Positions 7,882 to 16,856 of a stretch of 64,000 nt of DNA are shown here, one piece after another. The stretch is from Paenibacillus tyrphae. GTDB taxonomy: Bacteria; Bacillota; Bacilli; Paenibacillales; NBRC-103111. The notes beneath the pieces were generated by a model. The model searched no databases. It was not told the origin of the DNA and worked only from the letters and a program-made list of their open reading frames with translations. Each line of letters begins with the position of its first letter. Position 1 is the first letter of the stretch. The position numbers and the translations under genes were made by a program. Location of the stretch: assembly GCF_024158745.1 (NCBI RefSeq), contig NZ_JAMZAW010000034.1:1-64000 (forward strand), read 5' to 3'.

Positions 7882-8433
7882 TTACCTATTCCTCTCGCGC
7901 ATGGCCAATTTCATCGCTTCCCAATAAAAATGATGAAAAGCCTCTTCTGTAAACTTAACCTTTTCCCCATGCGGAAATTGGCCGCTTATGGCCATCAAGA
8001 CGTCATACAAACCCAAATGAGCCCAATCCCACATAATCGAATTGTAGGCCATCATAGGTATGTATAAAAATTGTCTCGTTTCTTTGACAAAGTTTCGATC
8101 TAGCCCTTCATTTTCCAAGAGTTGATACACTTTTTCTTTATCCTCGTCTGAAAACTCCGTATCCAGAAACCCCTCACAGATGAAGCTCCAAGTATCCACC
8201 CTCGAAACGATAGGGATCTTATTGCTTTTTGCAAACCATTCCAGGCTTTCTTTATGTACGGCCGAGACAAAAAGGACTTCGCCGCTCTTCAATCTGACTT
8301 CGGGAGGGAACCTGGTTATCAAAATTTCAGAAATATCTTCCGAAGCGACGCTGCCATTCGGATATATGCTGGACGCTTGGAATGGGTACTTTTGAAATTG
8401 TATCTGATTTTCAATAAATTGAACATCCTGCAT
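7882..8433 (-). CDS. unrecognised soluble protein
   Basis: A protein of about 183 residues without signal peptide or membrane segments. It has mixed alpha/beta character with a C-terminal helical part rich in Trp, Phe and Tyr (SIMWDWAHLGLYDVL, then EEAFHHFYWEAMK). The upstream bstA-like gene overlaps its possible GTG start at 8442 by GTGA; the ATG at 8433 has GGTGAG five bases before it and is preferred. Translational coupling with the gene upstream is likely. No family recognised. Confidence 0.6.
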   Translation of the reverse strand: MQDVQFIENQIQFQKYPFQASSIYPNGSVASEDISEILITRFPPEVRLKSGEVLFVSAVHKESLEWFAKSNKIPIVSRVDTWSFICEGFLDTEFSDEDKEKVYQLLENEGLDRNFVKETRQFLYIPMMAYNSIMWDWAHLGLYDVLMAISGQFPHGEKVKFTEEAFHHFYWEAMKLAMRERNR

Positions 8434-8438
8434 GGGAC

Positions 8439-8969
8439 TCACCAGTTCATTCGTTGTGCCAAAGATTGAATGTGAGCAGTGTGATGCTCGTTATGCCAAA
8501 TAAATCTTTGGATTGCGACATCCACGGTGATCCAGCCAAGGACTTCGGTATTGAATCTTCTATCAAAATCGGTTGGTCTCAGACCATGAATTGTATTGAT
8601 TAGTCGATGATGAAGCGCCTCTAAAAGCCCCAAGGAGATTTCTATCGGGGTATCCTTATAATCGCTAAGCTCAGCCCATAAATTGGGGCGATAAGAACTG
8701 GCCATAGGCTCATCTTCGGTTAAAGCTCGCTTTAATCTTAGATAGGCGTTGACATCGTTATCAGCCATGTGATGAACCACCTGCTGCACCGTCCAACCGC
8801 CAGAACGGTACGGAGTTTGAAGTTGATCATTTTTAAAGTCTTTCACAATCTTCCGCAGAGAAGGAACAATATCTGCGATATCTTTCGTATAACTCTTACG
8901 TTCCTCATCTGACGCAGTCGTCACTGGGTTAAACTGGCCGATTGGATACCGCAAAATGTCTTCATTCAT
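8439..8969 (-). CDS. bstA: DinB-superfamily thiol transferase, BstA/YfiT type
   Basis: A 176-residue four-helix-bundle protein closely resembling B. subtilis YfiT (BstA), a metal-dependent bacillithiol S-transferase. Matching segments are the N-terminal YPIGQF, the TPYRSGGWTVQQVVHHMAD block and the C-terminal WHNEHHTAHIQSLAQRMNW. The metal-binding His residues in VHHMAD and in HNEHHTAH are all present. It is first in a short transcript with the next, unrecognised gene and may serve electrophile or antibiotic detoxification. Start is ATG with GGGAGGCAATCAGAAG upstream. Confidence 0.85.
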   Translation of the reverse strand: MNEDILRYPIGQFNPVTTASDEERKSYTKDIADIVPSLRKIVKDFKNDQLQTPYRSGGWTVQQVVHHMADNDVNAYLRLKRALTEDEPMASSYRPNLWAELSDYKDTPIEISLGLLEALHHRLINTIHGLRPTDFDRRFNTEVLGWITVDVAIQRFIWHNEHHTAHIQSLAQRMNW

Positions 8970-9048
8970 CTTCTGATTGCCTCCCTTATAAAATATTCAT
9001 GAGGTCCCCGATGTAAGAGCCGCAGGTACTGCTCTGAAAATATCCTTC

Positions 9049-9261
9049 TTACTTATTCACTTCTTCACCTATATATTCCAACAACTCTCCGGGCTGGCAA
9101 TTCAACGCTGCACAAATCTTATCGATGACCTCCAATGATACATACTCGTTGGTGTTCAATTTCGCCATAGTCGCAGATGAAATCCCTGTCCTCTTCATTA
9201 ATTCCTGCTTCTTTATATCTCGATCGATCAGTAATTTCTGTAACGGCTTGTAGCTTATCAT
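9049..9261 (-). CDS. XRE-family HTH regulator
   Basis: A 70-residue single-domain Cro/CI-type repressor. The helix-turn-helix reads KKQELMKRTGISSATMAKL (about residues 16-34), followed by the LEVIDKICAALNC and PGELLEYI helices typical of the YozG-like small XRE proteins. I start at ATG 9261, preceded by AAAGGA at seven bases; an upstream extension of 12 residues adds nothing conserved. It is divergent from a 92-residue protein, with 96 bases between the starts, and may control both. Confidence 0.85.
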   Translation of the reverse strand: MISYKPLQKLLIDRDIKKQELMKRTGISSATMAKLNTNEYVSLEVIDKICAALNCQPGELLEYIGEEVNK

Positions 9262-9357
9262 CTTGTTATCCTTTCTATAATCTAAACTTTTCTTCAATTA
9301 TAGCGACTTTAATAAACTAAATATTATTTCGCCATTATAAAAATGGAGGTTTGGATT

Positions 9358-9636
9358 ATGTTTGAATTTGACCTAGCTTTTAAGCAGTTTATAACGAATC
9401 GAACCGATGTGATAGGCAAAACTTCTCAAAAGGAATTAGGTAATTACAATGAATTGAACAGCTATTGCATTAAGCTATTTAAAGATATCTACAATCAATT
9501 GCCCGATGATTCCAAAATGCTGCTGTACGAATATGAATGCAAGTCCAATATCCTGCAAGGGCTCGCAGAAACTATCATGTATGAGCAAGGCCTAAAAGAC
9601 GGAGTTTCTTTAAGTAGAATCTTGTCCGGCGGGTGA
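9358..9636 (+). CDS. small unrecognised protein (DUF6809-like layout)
   Basis: A 92-residue helical protein. The pattern SYCIKLFKDIYNQLPDDSKM then a long helix ending EQGLKDGVSLSRIL is like small Bacillota proteins often called DUF6809, where an acidic amphipathic helix ends in F/L-x-x-G-x-x-x-G. This assignment is weak. ATG 9358 has GGAGG eight bases upstream and is preferred to ATG 9343. Divergent from the XRE regulator, so the pair may come from a decayed prophage or plasmid-type control region. Confidence 0.6.
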   Translation: MFEFDLAFKQFITNRTDVIGKTSQKELGNYNELNSYCIKLFKDIYNQLPDDSKMLLYEYECKSNILQGLAETIMYEQGLKDGVSLSRILSGG

Positions 9637-9749
9637 ACCGTCGGATTTAACCTTATCTATATGTAAAACAAATAGCCGCGAGTCCCTCTGCAGCCAGAAA
9701 CAGGGTTCGCATTTCAAGAGACACTATTACATTGCGCTTCATTATCCTG

Positions 9750-10238
9750 CTAACAATATTCTTTATTTAGTACTCTTTTGTAGATCTTTAACACATATGG
9801 TTTTTCCTCTATATTCTCTTGATAACCTTGAAGCGGAAAACCGTTATGAAAAGGGGAATTTAAAAAATCTATTATTATTACATCCATGTTTTCAACAAAT
9901 TCAAGATTACATTGAAATGGAAGACGCTCATGTAGAGCCGATATTAAATTAAACCTTAACTGGCAAGCCAACGGATCAAACCATAAATAAAATATCATTC
10001 CATGATTTTGAGATGAACGAATAACTTGCTCTTGTCTGTTCTGGATTACTTTAAGAAAAAATTCTCTATAATCATCAACCTCTATAGTTTTTGCCAATTT
10101 CAAGCCTAATGAAATTCGCCACATATTATTTGTCGTCTCTTCAGTCAAATTGTGTTCTGAATTTCCGATAACAATTATGTCCGATACAATTTCCTCTAGA
10201 TTTTTAAAGTAATATTCTTTATTCATAAAGTTCATCAT
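9750..10238 (-). CDS. unrecognised AT-rich protein
   Basis: A protein of up to 162 residues, soluble, rich in Asn, Ile and Glu and encoded by markedly AT-rich DNA compared with the core genes around it. Segments FYLWFDPLACQLRFNLIS and VIIIDFLNSPFHNGFPL look like strands of a compact alpha/beta fold of the immunity-protein kind. Three in-frame Met codons are close together; none has a strong ribosome binding site, so the start is uncertain. The base composition suggests acquisition by transfer. Confidence 0.55.
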   Translation of the reverse strand: MMNFMNKEYYFKNLEEIVSDIIVIGNSEHNLTEETTNNMWRISLGLKLAKTIEVDDYREFFLKVIQNRQEQVIRSSQNHGMIFYLWFDPLACQLRFNLISALHERLPFQCNLEFVENMDVIIIDFLNSPFHNGFPLQGYQENIEEKPYVLKIYKRVLNKEYC

Positions 10239-10265
10239 CCACTATACTCAAATATTAGTACATGA

Positions 10266-10622
10266 TCATTCGTCTAGATTCCTCTCTGCCAAATCCATAG
10301 CGACAACTAATTGAATCTGCCCGATCCTACTAAGACCTCGCTTATAATCTTTTACAGGCTTCGTTTCAATAATCGGTTCTGTTTCAAGGTTATAGCGGTC
10401 CAATTCAACGTAAGCAATAAAATCATTATTCATCAGAATGGTATACATATCTTCGCCTTGATCGGGCGTAATTGCAATAATAACAGCGGTTTTCATATCA
10501 GGAAAAGCATGCTGTATAATTCCTAGCAATCGCTTCATAGAATGATCGTGAAATAAAGACCTGTTCAATTCAATCAATTGTTCCCTGTAATATTGTTCCG
10601 TCATGCTTCCGATAAGCTTCAT
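10266..10622 (-). CDS. unrecognised small protein
   Basis: A 118-residue soluble protein. It has an N-terminal helix (EQYYREQLIELNRSLF), two hydrophobic strands (KTAVIIAITPDQGEDMYTIL) and a C-terminal amphipathic helix (IGQIQLVVAMDLAERN). No catalytic motif is seen. It lies 27 bases upstream of the previous gene on the same strand, so they may be co-transcribed. A start at the second Met (MTEQYY) is also possible. It closes the accessory stretch before the efp terminator. Confidence 0.55.
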   Translation of the reverse strand: MKLIGSMTEQYYREQLIELNRSLFHDHSMKRLLGIIQHAFPDMKTAVIIAITPDQGEDMYTILMNNDFIAYVELDRYNLETEPIIETKPVKDYKRGLSRIGQIQLVVAMDLAERNLDE

Positions 10623-10691
10623 TGTGCGATCTCCTAAGATCCCAAATTGTTCCTATTCGCTATTGTACCACTTTTACATGTATTACAGCTA

Positions 10692-10734
10692 AAACAAAAA
10701 AAATCCTTACCCCTCCGAAGAAAGGTAAGGATTT
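10692..10734 (-). terminator. intrinsic terminator of the efp operon
   Basis: On the minus strand AAATCCTTACC (complement 10724-10734) pairs with GGTAAGGATTT (10701-10711) and is followed by TTTTTTTTGTTTT. It lies directly after the efp stop codon. Confidence 0.9.
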
Positions 10735-10746
10735 TCCACCGCTCAA

Positions 10747-11304
10747 TTAAGCGCGGGAGATGTATTGGCCCTCGCGGGTATCGATCAAGAGCACGTCACC
10801 TTCGTTGATGAAGAGCGGCACTTGAACGTTCAAGCCGGTTTCGACTTTCGCGTTCTTCGTAGCGCCTTGCGCCGTGTTGCCTTTGATGCCCGGCTCGGTT
10901 TCGATAACTTTCAGCTCAACGCTGTTCGGCATGTTGATCCCGAGGATCTCGCCTTGGTAGCTCATGATGTTGATGTTCATGTTTTCTTTGAGGAAGTTCA
11001 GTTCCCACTTGATTTGCTTTTCTTCCAGGTTGATTTGGTCGAACGATTCCGTATCCATAAACGTATGCTCTTTGCCGCTGGCATACAGATATTGCATTTG
11101 ACGGTTTTCGATGTGAGCGCGGCTCACGTTCTCACCGGCGCGGAAAGTACGCTCGACGGTGTTGCCGTTGCGCAGGTTTTTCAGCTTGGAGCGGACGAAG
11201 GCAGCGCCTTTACCCGGTTTAACGTGCTGGAAATCGACAACGGTGAACAAATCGCCGTCTACTTCAATGGTTAAGCCTGTTTTAAAATCGTTAACTGAAA
11301 TCAC
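10747..11304 (-). CDS. efp: translation elongation factor P
   Basis: A 185-residue three-domain beta-barrel protein that enters the ribosomal E site and relieves stalling at polyproline. The N-terminal KOW-like domain carries the modifiable lysine K32 in [10 protein letters not shown]; in B. subtilis this Lys is 5-aminopentanolylated. The central OB domain ([12 protein letters not shown]) and the C-terminal OB signature ([18 protein letters not shown]) are complete. It is the last gene of the aroQ-papA-efp group and ends at a strong terminator. Confidence 0.97.
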   Translation of the reverse strand: MISVNDFKTGLTIEVDGDLFTVVDFQHVKPGKGAAFVRSKLKNLRNGNTVERTFRAGENVSRAHIENRQMQYLYASGKEHTFMDTESFDQINLEEKQIKWELNFLKENMNINIMSYQGEILGINMPNSVELKVIETEPGIKGNTAQGATKNAKVETGLNVQVPLFINEGDVLLIDTREGQYISRA

Positions 11305-11429
11305 TACAAAAACCTCCCTAAAATGTGAGCAGACGACAGTGCCTCAAGCCTTGTAAGAATCAGTCTCCGGATCATCCGGACCTCTCCTTGCCTTCGCCTT
11401 GTTTTATGCCGCTACCAAGTTGCATAAAG

Positions 11430-12503
11430 TTATGGTATCACAATCAAGTCTTTACTGGATTGTGTTAACCTCCGATTGCCTGTTTCCGTGATGACGATAT
11501 CGTCCTCGATCCGGACGCCGCCGAAGCCTGGCAAATAAATGCCGGGTTCCACGGTAACGACCATGCCTGGAGCCAGTACAACATCGCCCTGCACCGACAA
11601 CCGCGGCGATTCGTGAACTTCCATACCGAGTCCATGACCCGTGCCATGGCCGAAATGATCGCCGTAGCCGTAACGCTTGATCATATCGCGTGCGACGGCA
11701 TCCGCTTCCTTGCCGGTCATGCCCGGCTTGATTCGCTCGAGCGCTTCCATTTGCGCTTCGAGAACGATCTTGTAGATGTCACGGTGCTTATCCGTCGGCG
11801 TACCGACGATGACCGTACGGGTAATGTCGGAACAGTAGCTTTTGTAATAGGCTCCGAAATCGAGCGTTACAAATTCGCCGGTTCCGATGATTTTGTCGCT
11901 GGCTTTGCCGTGCGGCAGCGCAGAGCGTTCGCCGGAAGCGACGATCGTTTCGAACGAAGTCGAAGCGGCGCCATGCTTGCGCACGAACATTTCGATTTCT
12001 AGAGAAATGTCCAGTTCTTTGACCCCGGACTTCAGCAGCCCGAGAATGTGGACAAACGTGCGGTCTGCCAGATCGGCCGCCTGCTGCATGACGGCGATCT
12101 CTTCGTCGTCCTTGATCATGCGAAGCGACTCGACCAGTCCTCCGGTCGGCGTGAATTCGATCCCGCCGAGCGCTTCGGCATAGCTGCTGTAGGTGCCGTA
12201 GCTGAGGTCGGTTTGCTCGAAGCCAAGCTTGGCAATTCCCCATTTGCGAAGCAGATCGTTAATCGATTCCACGACCTTGGGCCCATGCTCGATGATCTCG
12301 TAGCCGGCCGCTTGCTCCGATGCTTGTGTCACGTAACGAAAGTCGGTCAGCAGTACGGCCCGATCGGCCGTAATGAGCACGTAGCCTGCCGATCCGGTGA
12401 AGCCCGTCATATATCTCCGGTTCGTCGCATTCGTGATGAGCAGCGCCGGCAAACCTTTTTGTTCCAAAAGGCTGCGCAGCCGCCCGATTCGCTGTTGTTG
12501 CAT
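11430..12503 (-). CDS. papA: Xaa-Pro dipeptidase/aminopeptidase (M24)
   Basis: A 357-residue pita-bread metallopeptidase releasing residues N-terminal to proline. The N-terminal creatinase-like domain covers about residues 1-125. The catalytic domain holds all five metal ligands: Asp in TLDFGAYY, Asp in CSDITRT, His in FGHGTGHG, Glu in VTVEPGIY and Glu in RIEDD. It corresponds to B. subtilis PapA (YqhT). Its start lies three bases from the aroQ stop, so coupling is likely. Neighbouring efp and a prolyl peptidase form the usual Bacillota pair. Confidence 0.95.
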   Translation of the reverse strand: MQQQRIGRLRSLLEQKGLPALLITNATNRRYMTGFTGSAGYVLITADRAVLLTDFRYVTQASEQAAGYEIIEHGPKVVESINDLLRKWGIAKLGFEQTDLSYGTYSSYAEALGGIEFTPTGGLVESLRMIKDDEEIAVMQQAADLADRTFVHILGLLKSGVKELDISLEIEMFVRKHGAASTSFETIVASGERSALPHGKASDKIIGTGEFVTLDFGAYYKSYCSDITRTVIVGTPTDKHRDIYKIVLEAQMEALERIKPGMTGKEADAVARDMIKRYGYGDHFGHGTGHGLGMEVHESPRLSVQGDVVLAPGMVVTVEPGIYLPGFGGVRIEDDIVITETGNRRLTQSSKDLIVIP

Positions 12504-12506
12504 TTG

Positions 12507-12953
12507 CTATCCCTCCGCGCTATCAATATACTGGACCAGCGCCCGCAAGCCCAGCTCGTAGCTGTTCGCGCCGAATCCCGCGATTTGGCCCACGGCTACC
12601 GGGGCGATTACCGATACGTGGCGGAAAGCTTCCCTTTTATGAATGTTCGAAATATGTACTTCAACCGTCGGGATGCCTACAGCGCTGATGGCATCGCGGA
12701 TCGCATAGCTGTAATGCGTGAACGCGCCCGGATTGAACAAGATGCCGGCTTTCTGCCCATAGGCGGCATGAATGCGGTCGATCAGATCACCCTCGTGATT
12801 CGACTGGTAGCATTCCAATCCGACGCCGAGCTCCTCGGCCAGCTTGTTCAGCCTGTCCATTATGGTTTGAAGCGACAAGCTCCCGTAGACGCCGGGCTCC
12901 CGGATGCCAAGCATGTTCAAATTCGGCCCGTTCAACAACAAAATGTGCTTCAT
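12507..12953 (-). CDS. aroQ: type II 3-dehydroquinate dehydratase
   Basis: A 148-residue enzyme dehydrating 3-dehydroquinate to 3-dehydroshikimate in the shikimate pathway; it forms dodecamers. Visible are the N-terminal [19 protein letters not shown] with the catalytic Tyr, the [10 protein letters not shown] segment, [15 protein letters not shown] with its Asn and Tyr, and [15 protein letters not shown] with the catalytic His. I start at ATG 12953, which has GGGAGG eight bases upstream; the longer frame starts inside non-conserved sequence. First gene before papA and efp. Confidence 0.96.
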   Translation of the reverse strand: MKHILLLNGPNLNMLGIREPGVYGSLSLQTIMDRLNKLAEELGVGLECYQSNHEGDLIDRIHAAYGQKAGILFNPGAFTHYSYAIRDAISAVGIPTVEVHISNIHKREAFRHVSVIAPVAVGQIAGFGANSYELGLRALVQYIDSAEG

Positions 12954-13159
12954 CCGTGAAACCTCCCAACCTGATAAATCCGCACACACTTAGCCATTTT
13001 ACCATAACCTTCCCCGGTTTGAGAACTTTTTTTTGCGGGCTCAGGCGGCCGAATAAAGCGGTTTTACCAATGTTTAGGCGATATGAATTGCGCATCCATG
13101 CACGGAAGAAGCGAACTGAACGCCATGCAGCGGGGCGATCGTCTGCAAGCCGTGCGAAT

Positions 13160-13669
13160 TCATGTTAGCTCCGGTTCGTCCCGGCCGCCGGCAAACGGTT
13201 CCCGCTCCCGATCGTCCGTAAATTCGAAGCTGATGGAATAACCGATAAACAATCCCCACAGCACGAACAGGCACGCTTGAGTCACCACCGTGTTTAGATC
13301 CAGATAGGCGATCCAATTCATCATCCCGGTGACCGGTCCGACCAATAGGAACAAGAACGCCCACCAGGCGACGCCGTATCCGATTCCGTACCACGGACCG
13401 TACGCTTTGGCGAATAACATCGTGTACAATAAAGCGGCAACGACGGACAGCGCGATAAATGCCAGCCAACCCAGCAAATATCCCCGCCATGTCATCAGGT
13501 AAGAATGCTTGTACAAGGGCTCGAGCAAAAATCCGGGCGACAGCGAAGTAAAATGAAAATAGTTGGCCAGTATTTGAACCCCACCCCAGATCAACCCGGC
13601 GAAAAAACCGATATATACCGCGAAATTCCATCGATTCGTACGAGGCGTCCTACCGCTTCGGCGATTCAT
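13160..13669 (-). CDS. yqhR: YqhR-family membrane protein
   Basis: A 169-residue protein with a basic N-terminus (MNRRSGRTPRTNRW) and about four to five membrane helices, ending in an acidic cytoplasmic tail (DDREREPFAGGRDE). Segments FAGLIWGGVQILANYFHFT and GPWYGIGYGVAWW are typical of YqhR, found beside yqhQ and aroQ in many Bacillales; the function is unknown. ATG 13669 is preferred because GGGAGG lies at correct distance. The 200-base gap to aroQ suggests a separate transcript. Confidence 0.85.
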   Translation of the reverse strand: MNRRSGRTPRTNRWNFAVYIGFFAGLIWGGVQILANYFHFTSLSPGFLLEPLYKHSYLMTWRGYLLGWLAFIALSVVAALLYTMLFAKAYGPWYGIGYGVAWWAFLFLLVGPVTGMMNWIAYLDLNTVVTQACLFVLWGLFIGYSISFEFTDDREREPFAGGRDEPELT

Positions 13670-13817
13670 GCCCAAATCCTCCCTCGATTTCGGATATCCA
13701 CTAGTATGTGCAAAAGTTCCACCGATAAACAAGTGGCAATATGACTGCGGATTCGCTAAAATACAGATATGGCATCATTTATCGTTATTTATTCATAGTA
13801 GAAGAAGGTGTATTGTA

Positions 13818-14744
13818 TTGTCGGAAAAGAATCAGCCAAATGCCATTTACGGCGGCCAAGCCGTGATTGAAGGCGTCATGTTTGCCGGCCAGAAGGTAAA
13901 CGTTACGGCGGTACGCCGAAAAGATAATACCATCCATTATCTTGAGGTTCCCAGAAAAGAAATCGGCTGGGTTCAGGCATTGAAGAAGATTCCGCTGATC
14001 CGGGGGATTGTCGGGATTGTGGAAGCGAGCGCCAAAGGGGCGCAGCACTTGAATTTTTCGGCGGAGGTGTTTGCCGAGGAAGAAGGTGTGGTTAAGGAAG
14101 AGAAGAAGGAATCGCTGACCGGCAAAATTTCCATGATTCTCGGGGTGGCGGTCGTCGGGATTTTATCCTTTTTGTTCGGCAAGTTCGTGTTTACGCTTGT
14201 TCCGCCGACCATCGAGCAGATGCTGTTCGGAAGTCTGTTCGAAAACCAGATCGGGCATAACCTGATCGAAGGCTTGATCAAAATTATTTTGCTTGTCGGG
14301 TATATTTATTTTATTTCGCTTACGCCGATGATCAAACGTTTATTTCAATACCACGGAGCCGAACATAAAGTCATTAGCGCTTACGAAGCAGGCTTGGAGC
14401 TGACCGTCCAGAACGTGCAAAAGTTCAGCACGCTGCATTACCGTTGCGGCAGCAGCTTCATCGTCTTCACGGTCATCGTGGGCGTCGTCATTTACTCGTT
14501 CTTTCAATACGATTCGTTTCTGGAGCGGATCATTCAACGGATCGTGCTGCTTCCGCTTGTGATCGGCGTATCCTACGAAGTTTTGCGGTTCACCAACAGC
14601 CTGCGGGACATTCCGGTGCTTCGTTTCCTCGGCTATCCCGGCCTATGGCTGCAATTGCTCACGACCAAAGAACCGGACGATTCCCAAGTGGAAGTATCCA
14701 TTGCCTCCTTCAACCGGATGCGGGAGCTCGACCGGCAAATTTAA
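13818..14744 (+). CDS. yqhQ: DUF1385 membrane protein YqhQ
   Basis: A 308-residue protein with the DUF1385 signature at the N-terminus (IYGGQAVIEGVMFAG), a soluble region, then three to four helices separated by the conserved RLFQYHGAEHKVISAYE and RCGSSFIVFT blocks, and a C-terminal YPGLWLQLLTTKEPDD. Start is TTG: it is in frame, has AAGAAGGTG upstream, and the conserved domain begins just after. B. subtilis YqhQ has similar length; its role is not established, though the HGAEHK block could bind metal. Divergent from yqhR. Confidence 0.9.
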   Translation: MSEKNQPNAIYGGQAVIEGVMFAGQKVNVTAVRRKDNTIHYLEVPRKEIGWVQALKKIPLIRGIVGIVEASAKGAQHLNFSAEVFAEEEGVVKEEKKESLTGKISMILGVAVVGILSFLFGKFVFTLVPPTIEQMLFGSLFENQIGHNLIEGLIKIILLVGYIYFISLTPMIKRLFQYHGAEHKVISAYEAGLELTVQNVQKFSTLHYRCGSSFIVFTVIVGVVIYSFFQYDSFLERIIQRIVLLPLVIGVSYEVLRFTNSLRDIPVLRFLGYPGLWLQLLTTKEPDDSQVEVSIASFNRMRELDRQI

Positions 14745-14767
14745 CATAAGACAAGGAGGGGTCCTGC

Positions 14768-15040
14768 ATGAGAAACCGCAACAGTACGGTCGCTTACGTG
14801 ATTTTCGGCTTGATCGCCATCGGAATACTGGCTAGTGTTCTCTCCAATCCAGGCACCTTTATTATCCCGATTCTCGTATTCGGCGTAATTTTCTTCCTGT
14901 ACAAGTTCCCGCCGAACCGATGGAGACAACCCAAACGGCCGTCCTCCTCCCGGTTTCAAAAAGGAAAGCGGCGCAATGCCACGTTCCGCGTCATTCAAGG
15001 CAGCAAGGACAGCTCGGACGAACCGCCCAAATACCATTAA
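14768..15040 (+). CDS. small two-helix membrane protein
   Basis: A 90-residue protein with two membrane helices (about 9-27 and 31-47) and a very basic, Arg/Lys-rich cytoplasmic tail (RWRQPKRPSSSRFQKGKRR). ATG is preceded by AAGGAGGGG. It follows yqhQ by 23 bases and ends before a terminator, so the two form one transcript. The tail could bind nucleic acid or the membrane surface; function unknown. Confidence 0.75.
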   Translation: MRNRNSTVAYVIFGLIAIGILASVLSNPGTFIIPILVFGVIFFLYKFPPNRWRQPKRPSSSRFQKGKRRNATFRVIQGSKDSSDEPPKYH

Positions 15041-15055
15041 ATTATGTATAGCATG

Positions 15056-15101
15056 AAAGCGGCAGCCTCTTCCCCAAGAGCGCTTGCCGCTTTTGTTTTT
15101 T
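15056..15101 (+). terminator. intrinsic terminator after yqhQ unit
   Basis: AAAGCGGCA (15056-15064) pairs with TGCCGCTTT (15085-15093), with an inner CTCTT/AAGAG pairing, followed by TGTTTTTTC. It ends at the stop of the convergent patatin gene. Confidence 0.88.
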
Positions 15102-16090
15102 CAAGCTTTCTTGGAATAGCGGTTCGGAACCCGGCAGACGTGGGTCAAATAGTTGTGCTTGTACTCGGTCATCTTCCATTGGGAGAAAAAGGCATGCGTC
15201 GCCCGCTGTCCGGATTCGAACAGCCTTAGGCTCTGCTCGGTCGATATGTCGAAATCGGTGATGCTGACGCCGAGCGTCGGAATTTTAACTGTACGGAACC
15301 GGTTCGTCTCTTGGATATAGCGGTCGTCGTGCGCCTCCAGCATAGTCGAGAACAAGGCCCGCATCATGCTGACCGGACCGTGAATAGCGTTCGGCTGCCC
15401 GGTGCCGCGGCCCACCATTTGGAAGCCGATGGTCGGGATCATCTGGTCGATCGGCGGCGCTTCCGTCGAATCGAAGATCCACAGCGGAAAGTTGCTCAGC
15501 AGTCCTCCGTCCACGATGTATACGAACTGGTCGATGAATTTTTCTCCGGGGAGACGGTGCTCGAACGATTTGCGTATGATTACCGGATCGAAGAAGTAAG
15601 GAATCGACGTGCTCATCCGAACGGCTTTTGCGATCATGAACCGGCGGGGATCGATGCCGTAATGGGCGATGTCGTCCGGCAGGACGAGCAGCTTGCGGCT
15701 TGAGATATCGGAGGCGATAATGCGAAGCTGATTCGGCTTCAGATCGCCGAACGTGCGGATGCCCTTGGCCAGCAGCAGCTTATGGATCCAATGCTCCAGC
15801 GCTTCTCCGGAATACAGGCCTTTCTTGATAAATAAACGGGCCAACGGGCCGACCAGCTTCGTATCGAAGATCCGGGAGCGCTGCAGGAACGCGCGAAAAG
15901 GCGTCGCTTCGATAACTTCCTTCATCTCGTCCGCACGGTATCCCGCTGCAACCAACGAGGCGACGATGGCCCCGGAAGACGTCCCCGCCACCTGATGAAA
16001 CGAATGTCCGAGCTGCTCCACCGCCGACACGGCCCCCGCAAGCGCGATTCCCTTCACGCCGCCGCCTTCAAACACCGCGTTGATTCTCAC
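15101..16090 (-). CDS. patatin-like phospholipase
   Basis: A 329-residue cytoplasmic acyl hydrolase with a Ser-Asp dyad. The oxyanion loop GGGVKG is near residue 9, the nucleophile elbow GTSSG near residue 35, and the catalytic Asp in VDGGLLSNFP near residue 200. The family hydrolyses phospholipids or other acyl esters; bacterial substrates are mostly unknown. Start is GTG 16090 (GTGAGAATC) after GAGGGGATGCGG; the longer in-frame ATG would add 11 residues. Transcribed alone, convergent to the yqhQ unit. Confidence 0.88.
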   Translation of the reverse strand: MRINAVFEGGGVKGIALAGAVSAVEQLGHSFHQVAGTSSGAIVASLVAAGYRADEMKEVIEATPFRAFLQRSRIFDTKLVGPLARLFIKKGLYSGEALEHWIHKLLLAKGIRTFGDLKPNQLRIIASDISSRKLLVLPDDIAHYGIDPRRFMIAKAVRMSTSIPYFFDPVIIRKSFEHRLPGEKFIDQFVYIVDGGLLSNFPLWIFDSTEAPPIDQMIPTIGFQMVGRGTGQPNAIHGPVSMMRALFSTMLEAHDDRYIQETNRFRTVKIPTLGVSITDFDISTEQSLRLFESGQRATHAFFSQWKMTEYKHNYLTHVCRVPNRYSKKA

Positions 16091-16161
16091 CCCGCATCCC
16101 CTCTTCCCGCAAAGTCTCTCCAAAAGTATGTATGAGGTGACGAATTGTCCCTATGCCTGGG

Positions 16162-16191
16162 AAAGAAAAAAAGCCCCCGATTTTCGGAGGC
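16162..16191 (-). terminator. terminator of mntR
   Basis: On the minus strand GCCTCCGA pairs with TCGGGGGC (16173-16180), followed by TTTTTTTCTTTC. The stem begins immediately after the mntR stop codon. Confidence 0.88.
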
Positions 16192-16614
16192 TTACGATTC
16201 TTCCAGCTCTTTCTTAAGGGCGAGCAGCTGTTCGCCACGGGTGGCGTCACGTTTGAAATATTCAACCAGCGTCTCGATGCATGTGATGGAGTCCCAGCTC
16301 AAGTGATGCTCGATGCCCTCGACGTCCTTGTAAATATTTTCATCCGACACGCCGATGATCGTCAAAAACTCTTCCAGCAGATGATGGCGGTCGACTAGGC
16401 GTTTGCCGACCTTTTGCCCTTTCGACGTCAGCACAAGTCCGCGGTATTTTTCATAAATTAAGTAGTTGTCTTTGTCGAGCTTCTGAATCATTTTCGTTAC
16501 CGAAGACGGATGAACCTCAAGTCCTTCGGCGATATCGGAAACGCGCGCGTACCCCTTCTCATCGATTAATTTATAAATTCGTTCCAAATAATCTTCCATA
16601 CTGGGCGTAGCCAT
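16192..16614 (-). CDS. mntR: manganese-responsive repressor MntR
   Basis: A 140-residue DtxR-family regulator, nearly the same length and sequence pattern as B. subtilis MntR. The winged HTH covers about residues 1-70 ([20 protein letters not shown] as recognition region) and the rest dimerises and binds Mn. Ligands D8 and E11 (MEDYLE) are present, as are the His in DRHHLLEEF and the E/H cluster in [12 protein letters not shown]. It represses Mn uptake genes when Mn is sufficient. Monocistronic, with its own terminator. Confidence 0.96.
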   Translation of the reverse strand: MATPSMEDYLERIYKLIDEKGYARVSDIAEGLEVHPSSVTKMIQKLDKDNYLIYEKYRGLVLTSKGQKVGKRLVDRHHLLEEFLTIIGVSDENIYKDVEGIEHHLSWDSITCIETLVEYFKRDATRGEQLLALKKELEES

Positions 16615-16856
16615 TCCGCGTTCCTCCCGTGTTCCAAAGACGAATCTCGGTAATTTAATGATACACTGATTGATTTATGCAAAGCAAGACTTTGCTGTGA
16701 AGGACAAAAACCTCGTGTGCAGCGCAGCAAATTCCCATGTGTACGCACCGAGTGAATGAAGCATCCTAAGGTCGTTATAAGCGTTCTTAACTATATCACA
16801 GCCGCATTCCGTAAGCAAGTCGGATACGATTCGTACCATCAGGAGGGATCTCGCAC

